DNA of 64,000 nucleotides from Lewinellaceae bacterium (lineage in GTDB: Bacteria > Bacteroidota > Bacteroidia > Chitinophagales > Saprospiraceae). Every line of letters begins with the position of its first letter. The first letter of the stretch is position 1. The notes beneath the pieces are model-generated. The model saw only the letters and a program-made list of their open reading frames with translations, did no database searches and had not been told where the DNA came from. A program made the position numbers and the translations under genes. The stretch lies in NCBI GenBank assembly GCA_020636095.1, contig JACJYN010000002.1, positions 2,217,739 through 2,281,738 of the forward strand. Direction: 5' to 3'. Below, piece after piece: positions 38,807 to 46,034 of the stretch.

Positions 38807-39763
38807 TTAGAATACCCACAAACGAGTGATGTTGAACCCGATGAGGAAATTACTATTCTTGTCCTTTTTGTATATATTTCCCAACTGAGGCTTGTTCTGG
38901 TTGAAAACATTGTTCAATTGAGGAACGATTTTATTGTAATTACCCAAAAAGATTTGAAAAGCGTGGGCACTGGAAGTCGTCTCTATCCCAAAGCTGAAGT
39001 TGGGTTCGGGGTTGTTGACGTCGTGGTCCGTCAACGGCAGGTCGTAGCCGGCAATGATGGCCATGCCGGAGCTCACCTTAAGCCTGCCCAAAAAAGTCAG
39101 AGAAAGGTGGTCGTTGTTCATTTGCTTCAGGTCTTCCGGGTTCTCTGCTCCCGGGACCAGTTCCTGGAAGTTGAAGTGAGAGACGTTTACACTGGCCTGC
39201 AGCGAAAATGCCTTGGTGAACTTTCGGGCCACCATCAACTGGTGGAAGTAGGAATACCGGTCGGTTCCCTCATAGACATCTTTCGGGAAACTTGCCTTGG
39301 CGCGGGTATCAATTCCGACATTGACGTAATAAGTTAAACTAAACGGCGAGCCCCCTTTGCGGCCTTGTTGGAAAAGGGCGTACTTGGCATTGAAATCCCA
39401 TATTTTGCGCTCTTTTGTGAAACCGAAACCAATTTGCAGCTTTTCTATTGGCACGTAAGAAAAGGCGATCCGGATATTGGAAGGAGCATAGAGGCCCCAG
39501 AAATCGTCATAGCCATTGTCGACGGTTCCAAAACGGTGTTGAATATCCATTTCGAACGTCCCCTTAATCGGAACCATAACCGTCTGGTTGTCGATCAGCC
39601 AGTTGCTTTCAAAAGTGTTTCGCACCGGGCGGGTGTCTTTTTCAGGCTTATCTTCGTCCTGTGCCTGTACCGCGCCGGCCAACAGCATGAAAACAGCAGT
39701 GAAGAAACAAAGAAGCAGAGAGGTATATGATGCGCTTTTTGAGAACAGCAATAAATTTTTCAT
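38807..39763 (-). CDS. DUF5777 family outer-membrane beta-barrel
   Basis: A 318-residue exported protein (signal TSLLLCFFTAVFMLLAGAVQ AQ). It contains the family blocks NTFESNWLIDNQTVMVPIKG and FEMDIQHRFGTVDNGYDDFW, with many amphipathic strands (for example FSLTYYVNVGIDTRAKASFP), consistent with a barrel of about 14-16 strands in the outer membrane. DUF5777 proteins often lie beside cytochromes and their role is unproven. Placed between the Fe-S gene and a small cytochrome gene, it could provide an outer-membrane passage for substrates or for electron carriers. Frame intact. Confidence 0.78.
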   Translation of the reverse strand: MKNLLLFSKSASYTSLLLCFFTAVFMLLAGAVQAQDEDKPEKDTRPVRNTFESNWLIDNQTVMVPIKGTFEMDIQHRFGTVDNGYDDFWGLYAPSNIRIAFSYVPIEKLQIGFGFTKERKIWDFNAKYALFQQGRKGGSPFSLTYYVNVGIDTRAKASFPKDVYEGTDRYSYFHQLMVARKFTKAFSLQASVNVSHFNFQELVPGAENPEDLKQMNNDHLSLTFLGRLKVSSGMAIIAGYDLPLTDHDVNNPEPNFSFGIETTSSAHAFQIFLGNYNKIVPQLNNVFNQNKPQLGNIYKKDKNSNFLIGFNITRLWVF

Positions 39764-39800
39764 GATTGTGCGGTTTTATCTTCTTTGATAAATCTTGCGG

Positions 39801-39860
39801 CCAGTGAAAAGAAGGATGGGGTTGCAATAGCGAAGCGCTCAGGTTCCTTCTTTTCAGTGG
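39801..39860. other. Intergenic hairpin, possible terminator or attenuator
   Basis: Arms CCAGTGAAAAGAAGGA (39801-39816) and TCCTTCTTTTCAGTGG (39845-39860) pair with one mismatch across a 28-base loop. It lies between the small cytochrome gene and the DUF5777 gene on the minus strand. No T-run follows. Confidence 0.5.
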
Positions 39861-39893
39861 CTCAATAGCACGAGAATTGTCAAAAAATCAGGT

Positions 39894-40301
39894 TTAATCA
39901 TCTTTTGCCCCCTGGCCGATCCAGGATAGCACTTTAGAATTGAATTCACTATTGGATCCGGAAGGTGGCATGGCCAGGCCCCGGTTGCCAAGCATCCACT
40001 GCACCAGTTCACTATCTTCTGGCACCAGGGTATCGATAAAGTTGCCGGCAAAGAGATCGGCATAGGCATTTTCAGGGGTTAAATCCGGAGGAAAGCCACC
40101 GGTATTATGGCACCCGCTGGCATTGCAGGCTTGATTGAATATCGGTATGATATCCTTAGAGAAATTTACCTGGACGGTAGTATCTATTTCCGGAGGCTCA
40201 AGAATGAGAATACCTGACTCTGAAGTACATGCTGTTGGCGCAACGATGCTAAATAGCAATGCGGCAAGGGCCAGGATGGATAATATTCGTTGTTGCTTCA
40301 T
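39894..40301 (-). CDS. Small lipoprotein with a cytochrome-c-like CX4CH site
   Basis: A 135-residue protein with signal MKQQRILSILALAALLFSIV and a lipobox-like APTAC. The only heme-like site is FNQACNASGCHNTGGFPPDL, that is C-x4-CH instead of C-x2-CH, a form common in Bacteroidota cytochrome-like domains. LAMPPSG later in the protein offers a Met ligand. It is a candidate outer-membrane or periplasmic electron carrier next to the hexaheme protein. Whether heme is really attached cannot be seen from sequence. Confidence 0.65.
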   Translation of the reverse strand: MKQQRILSILALAALLFSIVAPTACTSESGILILEPPEIDTTVQVNFSKDIIPIFNQACNASGCHNTGGFPPDLTPENAYADLFAGNFIDTLVPEDSELVQWMLGNRGLAMPPSGSNSEFNSKVLSWIGQGAKDD

Positions 40302-40402
40302 GATTTCAGGAATTGGATTATGCTGGAATGAGCGCTGCGCCTCAGCTATGAGAATGCAGGAGCGGGTATTGTTGGAACAGGCTGTGCGGTAGTCTCATTC
40401 TA

Positions 40403-40443
40403 AAAAGAACAGTTGGAAGGTCGGTCATTCCAACTGTTCTTTT
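40403..40443 (-). terminator. Rho-independent terminator of the hexaheme gene (minus strand)
   Basis: Perfect 16-bp arms AAAAGAACAGTTGGAA (40403-40418) and TTCCAACTGTTCTTTT (40428-40443) with a 9-base loop, followed on the minus strand by TTTTTA. It lies 52 bp past the hexaheme gene stop. Confidence 0.85.
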
Positions 40444-40494
40444 GGAATCGCCTAAACCAGGCTATTGTCTTGGAAGAAACCCATTACAGGTATC

Positions 40495-41565
40495 TTAATT
40501 CAGAGATTCCAGGGAGTTGATCAGCAAAGCCCTGGCGTATTTACCATTGTGTACCCCCAAGCTCTTGTCTTCGCGTACGTACTGGTAGTTCCAGAGTGCA
40601 CCGACCTCGTCATCTGTCAGTTCCAAAGGTGCACTTGAGGAAGCGTTAACGCTCTCAAGGTTGTCCCGGAGAATACCCATCTCGAAGAGCTTGGTGCCTA
40701 ATTGCAGCAGCAGGTCTTCCAGTTCAGCCTGGGTATCGTCAACCAGCGCCAGAAGTTCATCTTCATCCATGTGGCACTGTATGCATCCGTTGGTATTGAG
40801 TTCGCCGTCTTCGGATGCTACCCGGAAGGTGTGTCCGCCTGCGTCTCGGCCGCCTGTGGTTTCTGCCATGTGGCAGGTAACACAACCATTTTCAACGATC
40901 GGGGTGTGGAAGCCATCGGTATAGTTAACGCTACCGGCTACTTCATAACCGGCATTGCCGGTAAACATCATGCCCTGAGAGCCGTGGTGCGGGCCGTAGC
41001 GGCTGCTGGTGACGGTGTACATGCCGCCAGTGCCTGGTTCGGGAACTTCAGGGCTGGGGATCCGGGCCTGGTGGCAGTTCAAACAAAGGTTGCCCTTGCC
41101 GATGTCCGCCGTTCCCCCCTTCACCCAGAAAGTGACCGGGTCGGCGTTGGTCAGAGCCCAGTCCTCCTGAGTATACGTCTGGTGAATCTGGTGGCAAGTG
41201 TAGCAGTTTTGAGGCAATGGGTCCTTGACATCTGCGCCGGCAGAAGTGGCGCCGGTTCCCACTACTTCCAGGAAGCCCTGGCTGGTGTGACAAATGGCAC
41301 AGGAAGCCTGGTTTCTTTCATAGTGGCCGCCTAATGCGTGAATGGAGTTCTCCCATTGGAACATTTTGGCCGCAATCAATTGGTTGCTGCTGTGACACTC
41401 CTGACAGTTTTGAACGCCTTCTCCGGTCTGCCCGATAGGGCCTTCCGAGCCGGTGGGGCCTTCTGGCCCGGTTGGCCCTATCGGGCCGCGATCACCTTCA
41501 CAGGAGGATAAACTAAGGGCGAGCGCCAGGCTAAGTAGTGATGCGAAAATTATTTTCAATCTCAT
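40495..41565 (-). CDS. Hexaheme c-type cytochrome lipoprotein with collagen-like segment
   Basis: A 356-residue protein. Signal and lipobox MRLKIIFASLLSLALALSLS then SC. Residues 27-50 form a short Gly-x-y tract (GPIGPTGPEGPTGSEGP), resembling a collagen-like stalk. Six CxxCH sites follow: CQECH, CAICH, CYTCH, CLNCH, CVTCH and CIQCH; extra histidines such as SIHALGGHY may be distal ligands. The C-terminus is helical. Such proteins carry electrons across the periplasm or at the outer surface; the lipid anchor and stalk argue for membrane attachment. It is transcribed separately: an Fnr-like palindrome lies 132 bp upstream and a strong terminator downstream. Confidence 0.87.
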   Translation of the reverse strand: MRLKIIFASLLSLALALSLSSCEGDRGPIGPTGPEGPTGSEGPIGQTGEGVQNCQECHSSNQLIAAKMFQWENSIHALGGHYERNQASCAICHTSQGFLEVVGTGATSAGADVKDPLPQNCYTCHQIHQTYTQEDWALTNADPVTFWVKGGTADIGKGNLCLNCHQARIPSPEVPEPGTGGMYTVTSSRYGPHHGSQGMMFTGNAGYEVAGSVNYTDGFHTPIVENGCVTCHMAETTGGRDAGGHTFRVASEDGELNTNGCIQCHMDEDELLALVDDTQAELEDLLLQLGTKLFEMGILRDNLESVNASSSAPLELTDDEVGALWNYQYVREDKSLGVHNGKYARALLINSLESLN

Positions 41566-41696
41566 GGCAAAGTATTTAGGTATGATGAGAATCTTGTTTC
41601 GTGATTACTATTGTCATTTTTGTGTCATTCTCAAATGATGATTCGAAAATCCTTGTTTTTGGCATCGTTTTCGATGACATATATCACCCCCCTTAA

Positions 41697-41710
41697 GTGA
41701 TTTATATCAC
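41697..41710. promoter_or_regulatory. Fnr/Crp-type palindrome GTGAT-TTAT-ATCAC
   Basis: A perfect 14-bp palindrome, 132 bp upstream of the hexaheme start. A weaker half-matching site (GATGACATATATCAC) lies at about 41673-41687. It shares the TGAT-N4-ATCA core with the sites at 35475 and 45102. Confidence 0.55.
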
Positions 41711-41890
41711 AAATGAAAGCGGCATTGCTCACAAGTAGATATGGCAGAATCAAATGCTTTTTCATTTGCGTATGCAGTATAAAAATTTTGTGGCTGAATA
41801 TAAAGCAAGAATAAATTTTGAAAAAGAAAAGTGATGAATAGATGCTTTTTTGATGTTTTTTTTTGCGTGTGGTGACAATTAACGCCCAGG

Positions 41891-42073
41891 TAGAGTTACT
41901 GGACTTTGGACGTACTACCATTTAAAGTCGGAAGTGCGAATTCGGAAGTCGGAATACAGTGCTAAATGGGCATTCGATGCCGGTTTTCCGATTTCCGACT
42001 TCCGATTTACTCCGTCAGTCGCTTCGCTCGTGTCCGCCTTCATCGTCAGACCGTCCAAAGTCTAGTAGAGTTA
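41891..42073. repeat. MITE family B (element 41899-42065, TSD TAGAGTTA)
   Basis: A 167-bp element with terminal inverted repeats CTGGACTTTGGACG / CGTCCAAAGTCTAG (one mismatch), flanked by the 8-bp direct repeat TAGAGTTA at 41891-41898 and 42066-42073. Inside is a perfect 12-bp inverted pair TCGGAAGTCGGA (41942-41953) and TCCGACTTCCGA (41994-42005). No gene. It differs from families A and C in ends and duplication length. Confidence 0.8.
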
Positions 42074-42095
42074 AGAGTGTGTTCAAATTTCATCC

Positions 42096-42349
42096 CATGG
42101 GGGAGGCGACACCCTTTTTATTGCTCAACACCATGGGGGAGGCGACACCCTTTTACTGCTCAACATCATGGGGGAGGCGACACCCTTTTACTGAGGGGAA
42201 TAAACAGGGAGGGCGTCACCTCAACACCATGGGGGAGGCGACACCCTTTTACTGAGGGGGATAAACCGGGAGGGCGTCACCTCAACACCATGGGGGAGGC
42301 GACACCCTTTTACTGAAGGGAATAAACCGGGAGGGCGTCACCTCAATCA
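42096..42349. repeat. Tandem repeat abutting ccsA (five copies of a 23-bp core)
   Basis: The core CATGGGGGAGGCGACACCC plus TTTT starts at 42096, 42132, 42167, 42228 and 42289. The first two units are 35-36 bp; the next are 61 bp and include an extra block ending GGGAGGGCGTCACCTCAA. The last unit runs into the CcsA stop codon (42343-42345). No conserved product is encoded. Together with MITE B it fills the 41711-42342 gap. Confidence 0.85.
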
Positions 42350-43182
42350 CCGGAATACACGTGCAGGCTATCTTCCGCCGTGGGCAGGTAGTCCATCCCG
42401 AGATAGGTGAATACGATGGCCGCCACGCCGATGATCACGACCCAGGCCAGCCGCTTTTCGCTCCAGGAGGGGATATTCCGGAAGTGCAGATAGGCAGCGA
42501 AGACCAGCCAGCTGATCAGGGCCCAGTTTTCCTTTGGATCCCAGCCCCAGTAGTTCGACCAGGCGTTCTGGCCCCACCAGGCGCCGAGCAGCAGGCCGGC
42601 AGTAAGGAACAGGAACCCGAACTTGGTGATCTGATAGGTGGTGGCGCTAAAGTCGATGCGCGATTGCTCGCCCAGCGTGTGGTGCGAGGCGATGCCCTTC
42701 GGCAGGGCCAGGTACAAGATGGCCGTGAGGCCGGCGACAAACAGGGCGCCGTAGGCCAGAAAATAGGATATGACGTGCGGAATGAACATCCAGGTCTGTA
42801 GGGCCGGCGGCAGGGCGATGATCTCCACATCGCGCTTGGTTAGGGCAAAAATGAAGATCATTATCACTCCGATGGTGGACATAAAACCAACCAGGCGCAT
42901 TTTGAACTTGTATTCCACCGCCAGGCTGATCAGCGAGGTAGTCCAGGCGGCAAAGACCAGCGATTCATAGAAACTCTTGAAAGGCGGCCGCCCCGCTTCT
43001 ATCCAGCGGTCTGCGATCAAAACCGTACAGGCCAGGAAAGCAAGGGTGAACAGGGCGTAAGGTATCGTCCCGAATACCTTTTCTTTCCTGAAAATACCGA
43101 TCCCATAGCCCACCAGGGCCAGAGCGTAGAGGAAGAACGTCACCTTAAATAAAGTGGAGGTATAATATAAACTCTCGAGCAT
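42343..43182 (-). CDS. ccsA: CcsA/ResC-type cytochrome c heme-attachment membrane protein
   Basis: A 279-residue membrane protein with about eight helices. The tryptophan-rich heme-handling motif is WGQNAWSNYWGWDPKENWAL, the signature of system II CcsA/ResC proteins. It exports or presents heme and, with ResB, ligates it to CxxCH sites in the periplasm. The adjacent ResB gene lies 144 bp upstream on the same strand. It is the expected maturation factor for the cytochromes to the left and right. The C-terminus is at the edge of a tandem repeat array. Confidence 0.9.
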   Translation of the reverse strand: MLESLYYTSTLFKVTFFLYALALVGYGIGIFRKEKVFGTIPYALFTLAFLACTVLIADRWIEAGRPPFKSFYESLVFAAWTTSLISLAVEYKFKMRLVGFMSTIGVIMIFIFALTKRDVEIIALPPALQTWMFIPHVISYFLAYGALFVAGLTAILYLALPKGIASHHTLGEQSRIDFSATTYQITKFGFLFLTAGLLLGAWWGQNAWSNYWGWDPKENWALISWLVFAAYLHFRNIPSWSEKRLAWVVIIGVAAIVFTYLGMDYLPTAEDSLHVYSGD

Positions 43183-43236
43183 GGCTTTTCTTTTTTGATT
43201 GGCTCTTAAAAATTGGCTTTTATTTTTATTGTCTCA

Positions 43237-43321
43237 CCCCGTACACCGTACACTACCCAGGCCGGGTTCCACCCCGTACACCGTACATCCCAAAGCTCCT
43301 TTCGAGCCCGTACACCGTACA
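43237..43321. repeat. Three direct repeats of CCCGTACACCGTACA
   Basis: Copies at about 43238-43252, 43273-43287 and 43307-43321, spaced 35 and 34 bp, in the gap between ccsA and resB. The core GTACACCGTACA is itself almost palindromic. Purpose unknown; possibly a recombination scar or a binding array. Confidence 0.6.
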
Positions 43322-43326
43322 CCTCT

Positions 43327-45042
43327 TCACCCTAGCCCCACCTGCTTCCGATACTTCCCATAGAACATCAGGAAACTACCCAAAACCAGTACGGCAAACC
43401 CAAAGTAGATGACGTATAACCCTGGCTCGTGACTGACCCCGATACCGGAATAATTGGGCCTGTCCGGGTCGTAATCTGATTGGTAAAAGCGATAACCGCC
43501 ATACAGCATGGGCTCGTTGACCACGATAGACTGGCTTTTCAGTACTTCCTCATTTTCTCCCAGGACGGAAAGTTCGCTTCGGTAGTATTTGGTTTCCATA
43601 TCCTTGAAGGATTCCAGGGCCAGGAAATAATCCGTACCCGCTACCTGAAAGATTCCCCCTCTTTTTCCACCGGGATAGAGGAAGGCCTCCTTTCCGGCGC
43701 CTCCTTTGTGCCATACTTCCACTTTGGCGACCGGGTTTAATAATTCTTCTCCATCGGAAGTGGGCGTGGATTTCAAGTAGGCTGCATCGGGATAAAGAAA
43801 TTTCATGGTGAAGCCTACCTTTTCCCGGTTGGGGAAGGGGTAAAACCGGCCGGCGTGGAGCGGTTCGCTGGAAAGCTTGCCATCGGCCAGGTAATAAATC
43901 AGTTGTTCGGCTCCAATCAGAATGGTCCGGTTGGTTTCCGCCCATTTGGCGTCCGGCCGGCCATCGATCGCCTGAGCGAGTTCTTCGGGCACTTCCCAAT
44001 AAAACTCCAGCCACCCACCTATGTGCGTTTCGTCGGCTATCGTATTTCGGCCGGGCCGGTTAGAGTAGAGGTTGACGTCGGCCTTGCCAAAAGGCGTTTT
44101 GAGGTCCAGCAAAACACCGGGGTCCTTGGCCTCGATCTGGTCATTGACTTCCGGGTAACTGTAATCAAAAGCAAAGTTGGGATAAAACTCATTCAGCCGG
44201 AAGTAGACATCGGTGCCGTAGATATGGCGAATCTTTGCTTCCTTTAAAGGCAGAGAGGCAATCACCTCCGGAGTGCCGGTTGCCGTTTGGCCGTGCCCAT
44301 CTACTGCCGGTTGGGGATGAGGCTCGGTATCGTTCCTCCAGACCTGTAGGCGGTAGTCCGGGTCGTGCTTTTCAAACTCAAAGTGGTCCAGGCGAATCTG
44401 AAAGGGGAGCGCCGTACTGTCAATGAGATAGTTGGTGCTGCCTCGATAAACCCTGACCACATTTGAACTCTGGCCGGTTTCCAGCTGGATGATACCCCGG
44501 AAACCGTAGAAGTAGTCTACCCAGAAACCCAAAAGGATCACAATAGGGCCGAGGTGGGCCAGGTGGAAGCCCAGATTCTCTCGGCTCAACTTCCGTTTCC
44601 AGCTCATTTTGAGCAAGCTGCCGGCCAGCAGGACAAAGAAGCCGATGTACCACCAGGAATGGAATACATCGTCCAGTTGCAGGCCCCGGAGAACGCTGCT
44701 GCCGGTTTCCCCATACCGCTGGGTAAACACAGCTGCCGGGGCATTCTGGCTTACAAAAGTGCCCAGGGCCGTGCCAAGCGCGATGGCCAGGAGGCTCAGA
44801 GTGGCAAAATAAGGTGTGTCGATGGTTTGCTTGAGGGGTTTGTAAAACGCAACCAGATAGGCCGCTACGACAGCAGCAGGCGCCAGGATGCTCGCCCAGG
44901 TAGTTGGGGCCCAGCCGTACATGTTTTGAGCCAGCAGGCAGAACAGCACCATAGCAGAGAGCAGGATGGTTGCTTTTCGGAAGCCCCGGGTTTGAAAATC
45001 GTGGTTTCGCGAATCGGAGGAAGAGGTTTTTATATCAGCCAT
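43327..45042 (-). CDS. resB: ResB/CcsB-type cytochrome c biogenesis protein
   Basis: A 571-residue protein with early helices (TILLSAMVLFCLLAQNMYGW and others), a large periplasmic domain of about 350 residues and a last helix LYVIYFGFAVLVLGSFLMFY near the C-terminus, the ResB layout. The phrase ENLGFHLAHLGPIVILLGFW contains the conserved His-x-x-His-like LAHLGP block. ResB holds apocytochromes and works with CcsA in system II. An Fnr-like palindrome lies 59 bp upstream of the start. The gene diverges from the lipoprotein/TonB-receptor pair, so one regulatory region may serve both. Confidence 0.85.
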   Translation of the reverse strand: MADIKTSSSDSRNHDFQTRGFRKATILLSAMVLFCLLAQNMYGWAPTTWASILAPAAVVAAYLVAFYKPLKQTIDTPYFATLSLLAIALGTALGTFVSQNAPAAVFTQRYGETGSSVLRGLQLDDVFHSWWYIGFFVLLAGSLLKMSWKRKLSRENLGFHLAHLGPIVILLGFWVDYFYGFRGIIQLETGQSSNVVRVYRGSTNYLIDSTALPFQIRLDHFEFEKHDPDYRLQVWRNDTEPHPQPAVDGHGQTATGTPEVIASLPLKEAKIRHIYGTDVYFRLNEFYPNFAFDYSYPEVNDQIEAKDPGVLLDLKTPFGKADVNLYSNRPGRNTIADETHIGGWLEFYWEVPEELAQAIDGRPDAKWAETNRTILIGAEQLIYYLADGKLSSEPLHAGRFYPFPNREKVGFTMKFLYPDAAYLKSTPTSDGEELLNPVAKVEVWHKGGAGKEAFLYPGGKRGGIFQVAGTDYFLALESFKDMETKYYRSELSVLGENEEVLKSQSIVVNEPMLYGGYRFYQSDYDPDRPNYSGIGVSHEPGLYVIYFGFAVLVLGSFLMFYGKYRKQVGLG

Positions 45043-45100
45043 TGGACTAGGTTAAAATTTGCGTTTGCACAAAATAAGTGAATATCCAAAGGCGGTTTGC

Positions 45101-45114
45101 ATGATAAATATCAT
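45101..45114. promoter_or_regulatory. Fnr/Crp-type palindrome ATGAT-AAAT-ATCAT
   Basis: A perfect 14-bp palindrome 59 bp upstream of resB in the divergent interval with the lipoprotein gene (45043-45336). It shares the TGAT-N4-ATCA core with the sites upstream of the hexaheme and monoheme cytochromes. Nothing else is recognisable in this 294-bp gap. Confidence 0.5.
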
Positions 45115-45336
45115 TCGGATGTTATGACAATAATCACCCTCAAAATCAAGCCTGGCCTGAGGTGCAGCCCGCCGACAAATAAATTCTGCTTTTTCGGCCG
45201 GGCCACTTGAATTATGACAATTTTGTGAAACTCGGGAAATTTTGCGGTGCTAATTTCGGCTCAGTTTTATCGGAAAATGAAAGCCGATCGCCTTTTTCAG
45301 GGCCGGCTTTCCATCACTAACAACAAAAGCATTGCG

Positions 45337-45957
45337 ATGACTTTCAACAAACTTTTCCTCACTATTGCCATAGCGGCCATTTCGCTGTCCGTTCTATTCT
45401 CTTCTTGTGGTAAAGACGATGAACCGCAGATGACCAAAGTCTTCGGCACGATTACCATAGAAAATACCGATACCTGGGCCACCTGGGTGGACAGTGGCGA
45501 GGTCCAACTGACGATCTTCCCCGAATTCAGCCTCGACCCGCTGGCCGGCTGGGGCGCGGTGCCGGACAATTTCTTCGGCCCCGGTGTACTGGGAGGCACC
45601 TACGCCGTTGGCGCTCCTTATAATTCACAAAATCCGGTCATTCTGGATTACGTACCCGGCAAATCTGAATACGAGTACGAGATAGAATTAGACCCGGGGA
45701 CTTACTCAGCGCTGGCGTTGGGTTTCCGCCACGACTTTGTCAACGACCCCACGCTGAAGAGCGCCACCCTGGGCGTCTATTGGGATAATGAAACCGAAGT
45801 GAGCCACGGGGTCGTGGTCAAAGCAGATGTCGGCGGAGGAAATATCATGACCTTCTTCGACTACGCCCCTCCCGCGACTTTCGAGGTCAAGGCCGGCGAG
45901 CAGAAGGAACTCAACTTCAAGGCTGATTTTGGCTTTGTCAATGTTTGGTATCGATAG
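45337..45957 (+). CDS. Exported lipoprotein of unknown function, beta-rich
   Basis: From ATG 45337 (MTFNKLFLTIAIAAISLSVL then FSSCGKD) it is a 206-residue lipoprotein with a lipobox Cys. The mature part is acidic and strand-rich, for example KVFGTITIENTDTWATWVDS and EYEIELDPGTYSALALGFRH, suggesting a carbohydrate-binding-like or Ig-like sandwich. It lies 77 bp before the TonB-dependent receptor on the same strand with a hairpin between, so it may be the receptor's surface partner. Frame intact. Confidence 0.7.
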   Translation: MTFNKLFLTIAIAAISLSVLFSSCGKDDEPQMTKVFGTITIENTDTWATWVDSGEVQLTIFPEFSLDPLAGWGAVPDNFFGPGVLGGTYAVGAPYNSQNPVILDYVPGKSEYEYEIELDPGTYSALALGFRHDFVNDPTLKSATLGVYWDNETEVSHGVVVKADVGGGNIMTFFDYAPPATFEVKAGEQKELNFKADFGFVNVWYR

Positions 45958-45968
45958 GTTCGGGTGAA

Positions 45969-45999
45969 GGCTTTCCAGGTTTCGGTAATCTGGAAAGCC
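45969..45999. other. Hairpin between lipoprotein and TonB-receptor genes
   Basis: Arms GGCTTTCCAG (45969-45978) and CTGGAAAGCC (45990-45999) pair perfectly over an 11-base loop. No T-run follows. Possibly an attenuator or RNA-processing site that sets the ratio of the two products. Confidence 0.5.
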
Positions 46000-46034
46000 T
46001 CATCAACTTAAAATCACTTATCAAACCACCAGCC

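Noticed and set aside
41959..42316. Plus-strand open frames with repeated MGEATPF text
   Set aside because: These are translations of the non-coding tandem repeat; no start signals or conserved protein.
42096..42349. Possible CRISPR array
   Set aside because: Unit lengths vary (35, 36, 61 bp), the intervening sequences are themselves repeated instead of unique, and no cas gene is near.
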